Source of the DNA: Burkholderiales bacterium
Lineage (GTDB): Bacteria > Pseudomonadota > Gammaproteobacteria > Burkholderiales > Eutrophovitaceae
Direction of reading: 5' to 3'
Assembly: GCA_035560005.1 (NCBI GenBank)
Contig: DATMAN010000030.1
Coordinates: 1-49,409 of the forward strand
DNA: 49,409 bases
Shown: in pieces, positions 23,827 through 31,596 of the stretch
Layout of the letters: the number at the start of each line of letters is the position of its first letter
How positions within the stretch are numbered: the stretch's first letter is position 1
Position numbers and translations under genes: made by a program
The notes under the pieces: generated by a model
What the model saw: the letters and a program-made list of their open reading frames with translations, nothing else
The model's database searches: none
What the model was told of the DNA's origin: nothing

Positions 23827-24731
23827 GCCAGTTCGGTGCGCGCGAGAAATTCCATGACTTCGGCGCGGGTGGGTGCCCCTGCGCGCCCGCCGGGCCGGGT
23901 GCACTTGATCGCGGCCGCGACCGAGGCGAAGCGGATCGCTTCGCCTACCGTGTCGCCCTCGGCGATCGCGAGCGTGTAGGCGCCATGGAAAACGTCGCCG
24001 GCGCCCAGCGTGTCCACCACCGGCACCTCGACCGCCGGGCAGGCGCGCAGCGCGCGCGGCGCGTCGTGCTCGAGCCAGAGCGCCCCGCCCTTGCCGCGAG
24101 TCACGCAAGCCACGCGCGCGCCGTGCTTCAGGGCGCGGCGCAACCCGCCTTCGTAGTCGGCGCCGCCGAACTGCGCCAGCCCGCGCTCGGAAAACACCAC
24201 GTGATCGGCCAGGCGCGTGAGCGCGTCCAGCACGTCCTGGGGCGCGACCTCGCCGTCGAGAATGGAGGGCACGCCCGCCTTGCGCGCCGCGCCGAGCGCG
24301 GCGGCTGCGCCTTGCGGCCAGCGTACGTCGACCATCACAGCGTCGGCGCTCGCGACGGCGCCGAGCGGCAGCCAGTCGGCCGGCGCCGCCAGCGCGCTCC
24401 CGCGGTAACCGACCACCAGCCGCTCTCCACGGCGGTCGATCAGCACCGCCGAATGCGACGTGGTCTTTCCCTCGAAGCCGCGCAGATTCTCGACGTCGAC
24501 GCCTTCGGCGTGCAGTTGCGCGCGAACGGCTGCCGCGACCGCGTCCTCGCCGGTCGGACCCCAGAGCAGCGCCGTGCCGCCGAGCCGGGCGATCGTCACG
24601 GCCGCGTTCGCCATCATTCCACCGCCGCACTCCTCGTAGCGGGTGGCGGCGATCTTGCCGCTGTCGGCCGGCCACGAATCCACGGTGAAGATGCGATCCA
24701 GCGCCGCATGGCCGACGCAGATGACCTTCAT
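23823..24731 (-). CDS. PfkB-family carbohydrate kinase, YihV-like
   Basis: This is a 302-residue ribokinase-fold sugar kinase. The N-terminal GHAALDRI and the GGGMMANAAVTIARLGG motif (about 36-52) bind substrate. DTLGAGDVFHGA near residue 250 holds the catalytic Asp and anion hole. From memory the sequence is close to YihV, the E. coli sulfofructose kinase: SGK, DVRW, ILDGE with PQD, FSE and KCTRPGGRAG are shared. Of three sulfonate-contacting residues I recall in YihV (Lys27, Asn109, Arg138), the first and last are conserved (Lys26, Arg137) and Asn is Gly108. No sulfoglycolysis partners are nearby, so the substrate is open. The stop overlaps the ligase start (GTGA). Confidence 0.88.
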   Translation of the reverse strand: MKVICVGHAALDRIFTVDSWPADSGKIAATRYEECGGGMMANAAVTIARLGGTALLWGPTGEDAVAAAVRAQLHAEGVDVENLRGFEGKTTSHSAVLIDRRGERLVVGYRGSALAAPADWLPLGAVASADAVMVDVRWPQGAAAALGAARKAGVPSILDGEVAPQDVLDALTRLADHVVFSERGLAQFGGADYEGGLRRALKHGARVACVTRGKGGALWLEHDAPRALRACPAVEVPVVDTLGAGDVFHGAYTLAIAEGDTVGEAIRFASVAAAIKCTRPGGRAGAPTRAEVMEFLARTELA

Positions 24732-24791
24732 CGTTCCGGCATCCCTGAAGCGCACGTCAGGTGAGACGAACGATCCGGACCTTGCGCCCGC

Positions 24792-25580
24792 TCAGCGCGC
24801 GTAGACGATTCCCTTGCGCTCCAGCGTGCGCTTGAGCGCGACCCAGCTCTTGTCGATCTCGGCCCCGCCCGGCCCCTTGAACTGCTCGAAGCCTCTCTTC
24901 GCCACCGCTTCCGGGATCGGCTTGGGCTCGGCGCCGCCGGCCAGCGCATCGACCTGGATCTGGCAGGCGGTGTCCAGGTAGTACATCAGCTCGAAGGCTT
25001 CGGCCACCGTGGTGCCGAGCGTGAGCAGCCCGTGATTGCGCAGGATCATCGCCCTGGAGGTCTTTCCCAGGTCGCGCGCCAGGCGGTTGCGCTCGTCCAG
25101 CTCCAGCGCGATGCCTTCGTAGTCGTGGTAGGTGAGCATTGCATAGGTGCGCAGCGCATGCTGGCTGAGCGGCAGCAGCCCCTGCTTCTGTGCCGAGACC
25201 GCGACGCCGGCCCGCGTGTGGGTGTGCAGCACGCAGTTGATCTCGGGGCGCGCCTGGTGCACGCATCCGTGGATGACAAAGCCGGCGTGGTTGATGCCCA
25301 GCCCGGTGATGTCCTCGATCACGTTGCCCGCATAGTCGATCTTCACCAGGCTGGAGGCGGTGATCTCGTCGAACATGAGTCCGTACGGGTTGATCAGGAT
25401 GTATTCGCTTCCCGGCACGCGTGCAGTGAAATGGGTAAAGATCAGGTCGGTCCAGCGAAACTGCGCGGCGAGCTGGTAGGCAGCGGCCAGATCGCAGCGC
25501 ACCTCCCATTCGTCCTTGCTCACCCGTTCGCGCAGCGTCGGCGCAGCGATGGATTTCAGCTTGCCTGCCTTGACGGTCAT
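24792..25580 (-). CDS. Class II aldolase/adducin family protein
   Basis: This is a 262-residue protein of the zinc-dependent aldolase/adducin fold. The metal-binding pattern is visible as HTHTRAG (two histidines at about 116-118) and a later RNHGLLTLG (His at about 179). FTHFTARVPG supplies the phosphate-loop-like segment and YLDTACQIQVDALAGG is the family's C-terminal helix. Characterised relatives cleave or epimerise sugar phosphates, but many homologues of this length have no known reaction. GGAG lies before the ATG at 25580. It sits second in the operon, 41 nt after the reductase-like gene and 60 nt before the kinase gene. Confidence 0.9.
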   Translation of the reverse strand: MTVKAGKLKSIAAPTLRERVSKDEWEVRCDLAAAYQLAAQFRWTDLIFTHFTARVPGSEYILINPYGLMFDEITASSLVKIDYAGNVIEDITGLGINHAGFVIHGCVHQARPEINCVLHTHTRAGVAVSAQKQGLLPLSQHALRTYAMLTYHDYEGIALELDERNRLARDLGKTSRAMILRNHGLLTLGTTVAEAFELMYYLDTACQIQVDALAGGAEPKPIPEAVAKRGFEQFKGPGGAEIDKSWVALKRTLERKGIVYAR

Positions 25581-25621
25581 CGTCGGCTCCTTTCGTGATG
25601 GTTCTTCGCGCGGCCCCGCAC

Positions 25622-26638
25622 TCAGCCCGCGCGGCGCGCCGCGGAGGCGGCGGCCGGCGCGGCGCCTTCGCGTTGCGCTTGCGCTTCCAGCTTCGCGTAG
25701 TCGCGCGGCGGCTCGTGCAGCAGTTGCCGGCGGCTCTTCTCCAGACCCTTGACGATGGCCACCAGCGCCTCGTTGTACGGCAGCGCCATTCCCAGCGCGC
25801 CGGCTTCGCGCAGGAGCGCGCCGTTTAGCGCGTCGATCTCGGTGCGCCGTCCCTGCTCGACGTGCTGCAACATCGACGGCTTGTTGTAGCGTACGCGGCA
25901 ATGCTCCTTGATCTTCTTGCGCGGGTCGGGGTCGTTGAGCCGGATGCCTTTGCGCGCCACCACGGCCAGCACTTCGTCGATGATGCGCTCCTGCAGTGCG
26001 GCAACCTCGGGCGTGCGGTAGATTTCTCCGCCGCGCAGTCCGGTGACCGCGGCCAGCGCGTTGATGCAGCAGTTGTGCACGAACTTGGTCCAGATGTGGG
26101 TCATCGGATCAGGCACGATCTCGGCCGGAATTCCGGCTTCGTCGAGCATGCGCGCGACTTCGCGCACGCGCTCGGTGGTGCGGCCGTCCAGCTCGCCGAG
26201 TGAAGTCATGCCGCTGTTGGTGTACACCACCCGCCCGGGCTCGGGATTGGCGGCGCTGTTCATGGACACGCCGGCGATGACCCGTGGCCGGCCCAGTTCC
26301 CCGATCAGGGCTTCGACGTTGCCGATGCCGTTCTGCAGGGTGAGCGCACAGCCCTCGGGCCCGAGCACCCGAGCTGCGGTGCGCGCGGCATCGCGCGTGG
26401 CGTTGGCGTCGGTGAAGATGATCGCCAGCTCGCAGGCCGCGAGCCCTTCGGGGCCGGTACAGGCCGGGATTTGCACCACATGCCGGCCGCGCACGCCCTC
26501 GACGATCAGGCCTTCGCGCCGGATGCGCTCGATGTGATCCACCCGCGGATCGATCAGCGTGACATCGTGGCCTGCGCGCTTGAGCAGCCCCCCGTAGACG
26601 CCGCCCATCGCGCCCGCTCCGATCATGTGGATGCGCAT
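25622..26638 (-). CDS. Ketopantoate reductase-family protein (ApbA/PanE fold)
   Basis: This is a 338-residue NADPH-dependent reductase. The Rossmann start MRIHMIGAGAMGGVYGGLLK has GxGxxG at 8-13. TLQNGIGNVEAL and the catalytic-lysine/asparagine segment WTKFVHNCCINALAAVTGL (about 187-205) match the family. The extended C-terminus HCRVRYNKPSMLQHVEQGRRTEIDALNGA is usual. Because it sits with an aldolase, a sugar kinase and an acyl-CoA ligase, it may reduce another 2-oxoacid rather than ketopantoate, so no panE symbol is given. GGAGGAAC precedes the ATG. It is the first gene of the operon, divergent from the dehydrogenase gene at 26803. Confidence 0.9.
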   Translation of the reverse strand: MRIHMIGAGAMGGVYGGLLKRAGHDVTLIDPRVDHIERIRREGLIVEGVRGRHVVQIPACTGPEGLAACELAIIFTDANATRDAARTAARVLGPEGCALTLQNGIGNVEALIGELGRPRVIAGVSMNSAANPEPGRVVYTNSGMTSLGELDGRTTERVREVARMLDEAGIPAEIVPDPMTHIWTKFVHNCCINALAAVTGLRGGEIYRTPEVAALQERIIDEVLAVVARKGIRLNDPDPRKKIKEHCRVRYNKPSMLQHVEQGRRTEIDALNGALLREAGALGMALPYNEALVAIVKGLEKSRRQLLHEPPRDYAKLEAQAQREGAAPAAASAARRAG

Positions 26639-26802
26639 CGTTCCTCCCTGCTTGGCGTTGTGGAGCCGCGCCCTTTGCGGGCAATTGTAATTCCGTGCGC
26701 GACCGGGCGTGGACGGCTCGTCCGGCCCCGGGCCTGCCGGCTGCCCGCGTTCCCACTACAATCGCCGCCATCCACACGACCGGGAGCGCTCCCCGAGTTC
26801 CA
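26639..26802. promoter_or_regulatory. Divergent promoter region with two -10-like TACAAT boxes
   Basis: On the minus strand TACAAT (26689-26684) lies about 46 nt before the reductase-like start. On the plus strand TACAAT (26757-26762) lies 41 nt before the dehydrogenase ATG. Neither has a convincing -35 box, so activator dependence is possible. The shared region suggests the operon and the dehydrogenase gene may be co-regulated. Confidence 0.35.
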
Positions 26803-27792
26803 ATGTCCCACGCCAGCAGGAAACTGTTGTTGCCCGCCACGATGGCGCGCGCCGGCTGGGAGGTCATCCAGGCCCGCCCGGACGTCGAAGCGATCCCGTT
26901 CCCTCAGGAGATCGCGCCGCGCGACTTTCACGCCCTGCTCGCCGATGCCGACGCGGTCGCGCTGAGCCTCACCCCGTTTGGGGAAGCCGAGGCGGCGGCT
27001 GCGCCGAAGCTGCGGGTCGTGGCCCGCCACGGCGTGGGCTACGACCTGGTCGACGTCGCCGCGCTCACGCGCCGGCGCATTCCGCTGATGGTGACCGGAA
27101 CCGCCAATTCCCCCTCGGTGGCCGAGCAGGCATTGTGTTTCATGCTCGCACTGGCCAAACGCGATGCGGCGTTCGACACGATGGTGAAAGAAGGGCGCTG
27201 GAGCGAGCGCCTGAATCCGCCGCTGCCGTCGGACTTGTTCGGCAAGACGGTGCTGATCGTCGGCTTCGGCCGCATCGGCACCCGCGTCGCGCGCATGTGC
27301 CGCGCCTTCGAGATGCAGGTCGCGGTCTACGATCCCTACGTCGGCGCCGCGACCATCGAGGCCGCCGGATACCGGGCCGAACAGGACCTCGACGCGGCGC
27401 TGCCTGGCGCCGATTTCGTCACCATCCATTGCCCGAAGACGCCGCAGACCGTCGGGATGTTCGATGAGCGGCGGCTTGCCCGCATGAAGCCCAGCGCCTG
27501 CCTGATCAACACCGCGCGCGGGGGAATCATCGACGAAGCGGCACTGCACCGCGCGCTCGTGAGCGGCGTGATCCGCGGCGCCGGACTGGATGTGTTCGAA
27601 CGCGAGCCGCCGGCGCCGGACAATCCGCTCCTGAAGCTGCCCAATCTCGTCGCCGCGCCGCACATGGCCGGGGTGACGACGGAGTCGATGGATCGCATGG
27701 CGATCTCGGTCGCCCGCAACATCCTGAGCGTGCTCGACGGCAAGCCCGATCTCGACAATGTCGTCAATCGCGAGGTGTTCGGGCACCGCTGA
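26803..27792 (+). CDS. D-isomer-specific 2-hydroxyacid dehydrogenase
   Basis: This is a 329-residue NAD-dependent dehydrogenase of the phosphoglycerate dehydrogenase/hydroxypyruvate reductase family. VLIVGFGRIGTRVARMC (about 150-166) binds NAD. The catalytic set is Arg in INTARGGIIDE, Glu in DVFEREPP and His in APHMAGVT. VARHGVGYDLVDVAA and NSPSVAEQAL mark the substrate domain. No C-terminal ACT domain is present, so it is not a regulated long-form SerA. The ATG at 26803 begins MSHASRKLLLP; upstream in-frame sequence is not protein-like. It is divergent from the reductase/aldolase/kinase/ligase operon and may work on the same acids. Confidence 0.92.
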   Translation: MSHASRKLLLPATMARAGWEVIQARPDVEAIPFPQEIAPRDFHALLADADAVALSLTPFGEAEAAAAPKLRVVARHGVGYDLVDVAALTRRRIPLMVTGTANSPSVAEQALCFMLALAKRDAAFDTMVKEGRWSERLNPPLPSDLFGKTVLIVGFGRIGTRVARMCRAFEMQVAVYDPYVGAATIEAAGYRAEQDLDAALPGADFVTIHCPKTPQTVGMFDERRLARMKPSACLINTARGGIIDEAALHRALVSGVIRGAGLDVFEREPPAPDNPLLKLPNLVAAPHMAGVTTESMDRMAISVARNILSVLDGKPDLDNVVNREVFGHR

Positions 27793-27809
27793 GCGGGCGG
27801 CCGCCCGGT

Positions 27810-29240
27810 TCAGCGCAGCGCGAACAACCCGGCGCCGACGACGAGAATGGCCGAGATCGCGAGCCACAGCGACACCGTGCGGCGGCTGCGCGGCGTGCGG
27901 CTGCCGAAGTCGTACTGGAATTTTTCCGAAACGATGCGCTGCGGCGCCACACCCCTGGCGTCCAGCGCGCGTTCCACGCTGTCGATCATCGGCGTGGGAC
28001 CGCACACGTAATAGATCCAGCTCTGGCCGTCGTCCGGCGGCAGGCACTGCGCGAGCGTGTCTGCGTCGAGCTGACCGCGCAGGCCGCTCCAGGTCTCCGG
28101 CGGCTCGGACAGGACCGGGTGACAGGTGAACGCCGGCAGCGCGCGCGTCCCCGCGAGCCGCTCCACGTCCACCATCTGTTCGCGGATGCGATTGCCATAG
28201 ACGAGGACGACCGGCCGCGGGTCGCGCGTGACGACCAGTTGGCGCAACAGCGAGAGCATCGGTGCGATGCCGATGCCGCCGGCGATCATCACGATCCCGC
28301 GACCGTCCGGGTCTTCGAGCGTGAAGGTTCCATGCGGGCCGTCGAGGTAGGCGGCGGTGCCCGGTGCCACCGTGCCGATGCGGCCCGTGAAATCGCCGAC
28401 CTCCTTGATCAGGAAGCGCACCAGGCCGTCGGCGGCCGCCGGCGCGGAGCTGAACGAGAACGGGTTCTCGTACAGCGGCCGCGGACTGCCCAGCTTCAGC
28501 CAGGCGAACTGTCCCGCACGGTAGGCGATCGGCGCGCCGGCGGGCTCGAGCGCGATCTCCCAGGTCCTGGCCGCGACCGGTACCACTGCCTTCACGCGGT
28601 AGGCGCGCCGGCGTTGCATCAACGGGCGCCACGCGTACACCAGCACGAGCGAGGCGACCGCCAGCGCGACCGCCGCCCACCAGAACGCGGACAATCCCGT
28701 CATCCGGCTGTAGCGGCCGGCGTCCAGCACATGGTGCAACCCGGTCGCCGCAATGAGGAGCGCTCCCAGCCCGTGTGTGAGCCGCCAAGTTTCGTAACGC
28801 CACGAGGGCGTGTTCCGGCACAGCGCGGCGAGCACCAGCATCGCCAGCGCTCCCCAGGCGATCAATCCGCTCACGGTGGCGGCGGGCGTCAGGCCCAGCG
28901 TGAGCGCGAGCGTCCCGTCCCACGGCAGCGGCGGCGCGAGCGGCAGGGTGTAGAGCGCGGGATGCAGCAGGAGCAGCACGACCGCGGTACGCGCCAGGAG
29001 CTGATGCAACTGCATGGCCAGGTCGATGCCGAAGGTGGTGGAGAAGACGCGAAACCGTCCGGACAGCACGAACTCCAGCAGGACGATGGCGAATCCCGCC
29101 ATTGCGATGCCGCTGGACAGCTCGTCCGGGAAAGGCCGCGGCGGCAGCCCGGAGAGCCCTGCGATGACCATCGGCGAGATCGCGAGGCCGACGTAGGCCA
29201 CCATCAGGGCGACGATCGCCAGGCGAAATTTCGAAGTCAT
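27810..29240 (-). CDS. Ferric-reductase-like flavocytochrome with FAD/NAD domain
   Basis: This is a 476-residue membrane oxidoreductase. The N-terminal half has six hydrophobic helices of the ferric-reductase/NOX type. Paired histidines in MQLHQLLARTAVVLLLLHP and in LTHGLGALLIAATGLHHVL suit two b haems. The cytoplasmic half has the FAD motif RPLYENPFSFSSAP, the NAD(P) motif GGIGIAPMLSLLRQL and the C-terminal YYVCGPTPMIDSVE. Unusually, one more hydrophobic helix (SLWLAISAILVVGAGLF) ends the protein. It probably passes NAD(P)H electrons across the membrane to an unknown acceptor. The start is ATG 29240 or ATG 29255. Its stop lies 17 nt from the convergent dehydrogenase gene. Confidence 0.87.
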   Translation of the reverse strand: MTSKFRLAIVALMVAYVGLAISPMVIAGLSGLPPRPFPDELSSGIAMAGFAIVLLEFVLSGRFRVFSTTFGIDLAMQLHQLLARTAVVLLLLHPALYTLPLAPPLPWDGTLALTLGLTPAATVSGLIAWGALAMLVLAALCRNTPSWRYETWRLTHGLGALLIAATGLHHVLDAGRYSRMTGLSAFWWAAVALAVASLVLVYAWRPLMQRRRAYRVKAVVPVAARTWEIALEPAGAPIAYRAGQFAWLKLGSPRPLYENPFSFSSAPAAADGLVRFLIKEVGDFTGRIGTVAPGTAAYLDGPHGTFTLEDPDGRGIVMIAGGIGIAPMLSLLRQLVVTRDPRPVVLVYGNRIREQMVDVERLAGTRALPAFTCHPVLSEPPETWSGLRGQLDADTLAQCLPPDDGQSWIYYVCGPTPMIDSVERALDARGVAPQRIVSEKFQYDFGSRTPRSRRTVSLWLAISAILVVGAGLFALR

Positions 29241-29323
29241 GCGTGCAGCCGACATGCAGGAGGAACAGGGAAGGCCGTCCGACCGGACGCACTGTAAGGG
29301 CCAAACCCCGCGCTTCGCAAGCG

Positions 29324-29848
29324 CTAGGGCGCGGCCGCGCCCAGCGCGCGCTCGCTCAAGGTCCGCCATTCCTCGACGGGTCGCTGCGCGGAGGCCTCGA
29401 CCAGTTGGACGCTGTCCGCGGTGAGCACGAGGTCGAGCCTGCCGCCCAGTTCGGCGGCGATCTGCTTCTTCAGTTCATCGCCGATGTCGCCATAGAGCAG
29501 GCTGACATGCGGCTCGAAGGGCCCGGAGGGGTGCGCGGCGAAGATCTCACACGCGAGGCGTTGCGCCGCGGTGAGCGCCGTGCTCGGTTCGGCGCTCACG
29601 AACAGACAGCGGTAGCGTTCCTCGCGCCAGTCGATCCGGCCAAGTTTCACCGCGAAGGGGCTCAGCCTTGCCGCCAGGCTGCGCAGTTTCTCCGCGCCGC
29701 CTTCCGGCGTGGTCTCGATCCCGGACAGAAGCGTCAGGTGCAGCGGGAAAATCGGGCCGCCGCCGCGCCGCTGCGCCCGCCGGCGCGCGCGCTCCAGGGT
29801 CTCCAGCGCGGGGCCGGTCACCGGCAGCCAGACTGCGGCGCGAACCAT
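29324..29848 (-). CDS. 2H phosphoesterase (2'-5' RNA ligase/cyclic phosphodiesterase family)
   Basis: This is a 174-residue protein of the two-histidine phosphoesterase superfamily. Both catalytic tetrapeptides are present: HLTL in PLHLTLLSG (about 36-44) and HVSL in PHVSLLYGD (about 113-121), with the expected spacing. Family members cleave 2',3'-cyclic phosphates or ligate 2'-5' RNA ends; the substrate here is unknown. The ATG at 29848 begins MVRAAVWLPV. An in-frame GTG at 29866 would add six residues. It lies between two same-strand genes with short gaps, so co-transcription with the Sel1 gene at 29903 is possible. Confidence 0.83.
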   Translation of the reverse strand: MVRAAVWLPVTGPALETLERARRRAQRRGGGPIFPLHLTLLSGIETTPEGGAEKLRSLAARLSPFAVKLGRIDWREERYRCLFVSAEPSTALTAAQRLACEIFAAHPSGPFEPHVSLLYGDIGDELKKQIAAELGGRLDLVLTADSVQLVEASAQRPVEEWRTLSERALGAAAP

Positions 29849-29902
29849 TGCGTGGGAATGCGTCACGGCATCGGCACCGAACGAAGGCGGCGCCCCGACG
29901 GC

Positions 29903-30448
29903 CTACTCCGTTCTGGGCACGCGCGTCCTGGTTTTGGGCTTGCGCTGGGCTGAGCCGAAGAAGAACTGGTCCAGCCACGCCTGGGCACGCCCCCGCGCTT
30001 CCTCCAGTTGTGGCGCGCTCATCCGCCGGGCGAGGCGCTCGCGCTCGAAAGCCGCTTCGCGGTCGTAGTTGACGGTCGAGGCGAGCAGGAGCCATTTGTA
30101 GGCCTCGATGTCGTCTTTCGCGACGCCGCTGCCGTCCCGGTACGCCAGACCGAGATTGAACATGGCGTACGCGTAGCCGTTTTGCGCCGAGATTCGGAAC
30201 CAGGTGACCGCGGTCGCTGCGTCCTTCTCCACGCCGAGTCCGTCGCGATACAGAACGCCGAGTCCGTTCTGCGCGCGCGGGTGGCCGCGCTCGGCCGCCT
30301 GGCGCCAGGCGGCCGCGGCTGCGGCATAGTCGCGCGACTCGTAGGCCTGCCAGCCGCGATCGAACTCGGCGTCGGCCTCGTGCGCGAACGCAGGCCCCGC
30401 CCCGAGCGCAAGGACCAGGCACACGGCCGGCACGCTCCGCCGTTTCAT
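29903..30448 (-). CDS. Secreted Sel1-repeat protein
   Basis: This is a 181-residue periplasmic protein. The signal peptide ends GPAFAHEA (about residue 23). Two to three Sel1-like (TPR-related) repeats follow, for example QNGLGVLYRDGLGVEKDAAT and FNLGLAYRDGSGVAKDDIEA (about 60-130), which form helical hairpins for protein-protein contacts. The C-terminus is basic (KPKTRTRVP). It is divergent from the M23 peptidase gene at 30599, across a 150-nt gap. A scaffolding or adaptor role in the envelope is likely from the fold; no partner is identifiable. Confidence 0.85.
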   Translation of the reverse strand: MKRRSVPAVCLVLALGAGPAFAHEADAEFDRGWQAYESRDYAAAAAAWRQAAERGHPRAQNGLGVLYRDGLGVEKDAATAVTWFRISAQNGYAYAMFNLGLAYRDGSGVAKDDIEAYKWLLLASTVNYDREAAFERERLARRMSAPQLEEARGRAQAWLDQFFFGSAQRKPKTRTRVPRTE

Positions 30449-30598
30449 GTCCGCAGGATAACGCCGATTCCCGTGCTTGTTCAGTCTGGAACCTCTCTGA
30501 ATGATCGATCGCGCGATGCGTTGCGGCCCCAATGGTATGGCCGCCAGGCGCGAGGTGCCGTCAATATGCGCCGTCGATTTGCAGTTATCATCTTTTTC

Positions 30599-31432
30599 AT
30601 GGACCGCCGCCGTTTTCTTCGCGCGTTTGCCGCCGTGGCGGCCACCCGGCCGCTGGCCTCCCGCGCGCAGCGGCCCGCGCTTCCGCGTGAGGAACCGGTG
30701 CCGGGTGGAATCGCAATCGTCGCGCTCGGACCGGGGGAATTGCGCCCGCTCGCGTGGTTCGAAGGCGATCGCGTGCTGGTGGCGGGCGGGCCCCCCGAGT
30801 GGCTCGCGGTTGTCGGCATCCCGCTCGGCGCGAAGCCGGGCAGCGCGCCGCCGCTCGTGGTCGAGCGCACCGTCGGCGCGCCGGAATCGATCGCCTTCGC
30901 GATCGGGCCCAAGCAGTACGCCACGCAGCGCCTGACGGTGAAACCCGGGCAGGTGGATCTGTCGCCCGAGGACCTCGCGCGCTTCGAGCGCGAACGCGAC
31001 CACCTGCAGAAGGTGCGCAGGACCTTCAGCGAGTGGGCGCCCGACTCGCTGCTGCTGATCCAGCCGTGCGAAGGGCCGCGCTCCGATTCCTTCGGCAAGC
31101 GCCGCTTCTTCAACAATCAGGCGCGCAATCCGCACAACGGGATGGACATCGCCGCACCGCTGGGCACGCCCGTGGTGGCGGCCGGCGCCGGCGAGGTGCT
31201 CGACGTCGGCGACTACTTCTTTTCCGGGCAGACCGTGATCATCGATCACGGCCAGGGTTTCCTGACGCTGTACGCGCACCTGAGCGCGATCGATACCGCA
31301 GTCGGCCAGCGCGTCGCGGCGGGGGCACCGATCGGCAAAGTGGGCGCCACCGGGCGCGTGACCGGGTCGCATCTGCACTTCAGCGTGTTTCTCAATACCA
31401 AGCCCGTCGATCCCGCGCTGTTCCTGCCCTGA
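30599..31432 (+). CDS. M23-family (LytM) metallopeptidase with Tat-like signal
   Basis: This is a 277-residue peptidoglycan-type peptidase. The start MDRRRFLRAFAAVAA resembles a Tat signal. The catalytic domain occupies about 170-277 with NPHNGMDIAAPLGTPV (His and Asp zinc ligands), LYAHLS and SHLHFSVF (final HxH). All metal ligands are intact, so an active endopeptidase is expected rather than an EnvC-type regulator. The middle region GEWVP-like strands (about 40-130) form an N-terminal beta domain. An ATG at 30566 in the same frame would give a longer leader; 30599 is preferred for the signal. A GC-rich hairpin follows the stop directly. Confidence 0.9.
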   Translation: MDRRRFLRAFAAVAATRPLASRAQRPALPREEPVPGGIAIVALGPGELRPLAWFEGDRVLVAGGPPEWLAVVGIPLGAKPGSAPPLVVERTVGAPESIAFAIGPKQYATQRLTVKPGQVDLSPEDLARFERERDHLQKVRRTFSEWAPDSLLLIQPCEGPRSDSFGKRRFFNNQARNPHNGMDIAAPLGTPVVAAGAGEVLDVGDYFFSGQTVIIDHGQGFLTLYAHLSAIDTAVGQRVAAGAPIGKVGATGRVTGSHLHFSVFLNTKPVDPALFLP

Positions 31433-31433
31433 C

Positions 31434-31452
31434 CGGGGCGCCGGGCGCCCCG
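31434..31452 (+). terminator. GC-rich hairpin after the M23 peptidase gene
   Basis: CGGGGCGC (31434-31441) pairs perfectly with GCGCCCCG (31445-31452) across a 3-nt loop, 1 nt past the stop codon. No T-tract follows, so it is a weak or factor-assisted terminator at best. Confidence 0.45.
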
Positions 31453-31596
31453 TGGCATCGGGGCGCGATCGTCAGCGTTGCCGAAGGACGAAGGGCGTCC
31501 GCTTCAGGCGCTCACCGGCACGCACGGACGCGGAGCGAAAGACCCGCGACGTTCCGGACAAGGGCGCATCCGCAGGAGAAACCGGCCACGGCCGCT

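Noticed and set aside
22261..24675. A fused 804-residue kinase-ligase protein
   Set aside because: The frame upstream of 23826 is not the kinase frame. The two genes overlap by 4 nt (GTGA) and are separate.
23823..24731. Assignment as sulfofructose kinase and a sulfoglycolysis cluster
   Set aside because: No sulfoquinovosidase, isomerase, YihT aldolase or sulfolactaldehyde reductase is nearby, and one recalled contact residue differs.
25622..26638. Naming the reductase panE
   Set aside because: The operon context is not pantothenate synthesis, and paralogues of this fold act on other 2-oxoacids.
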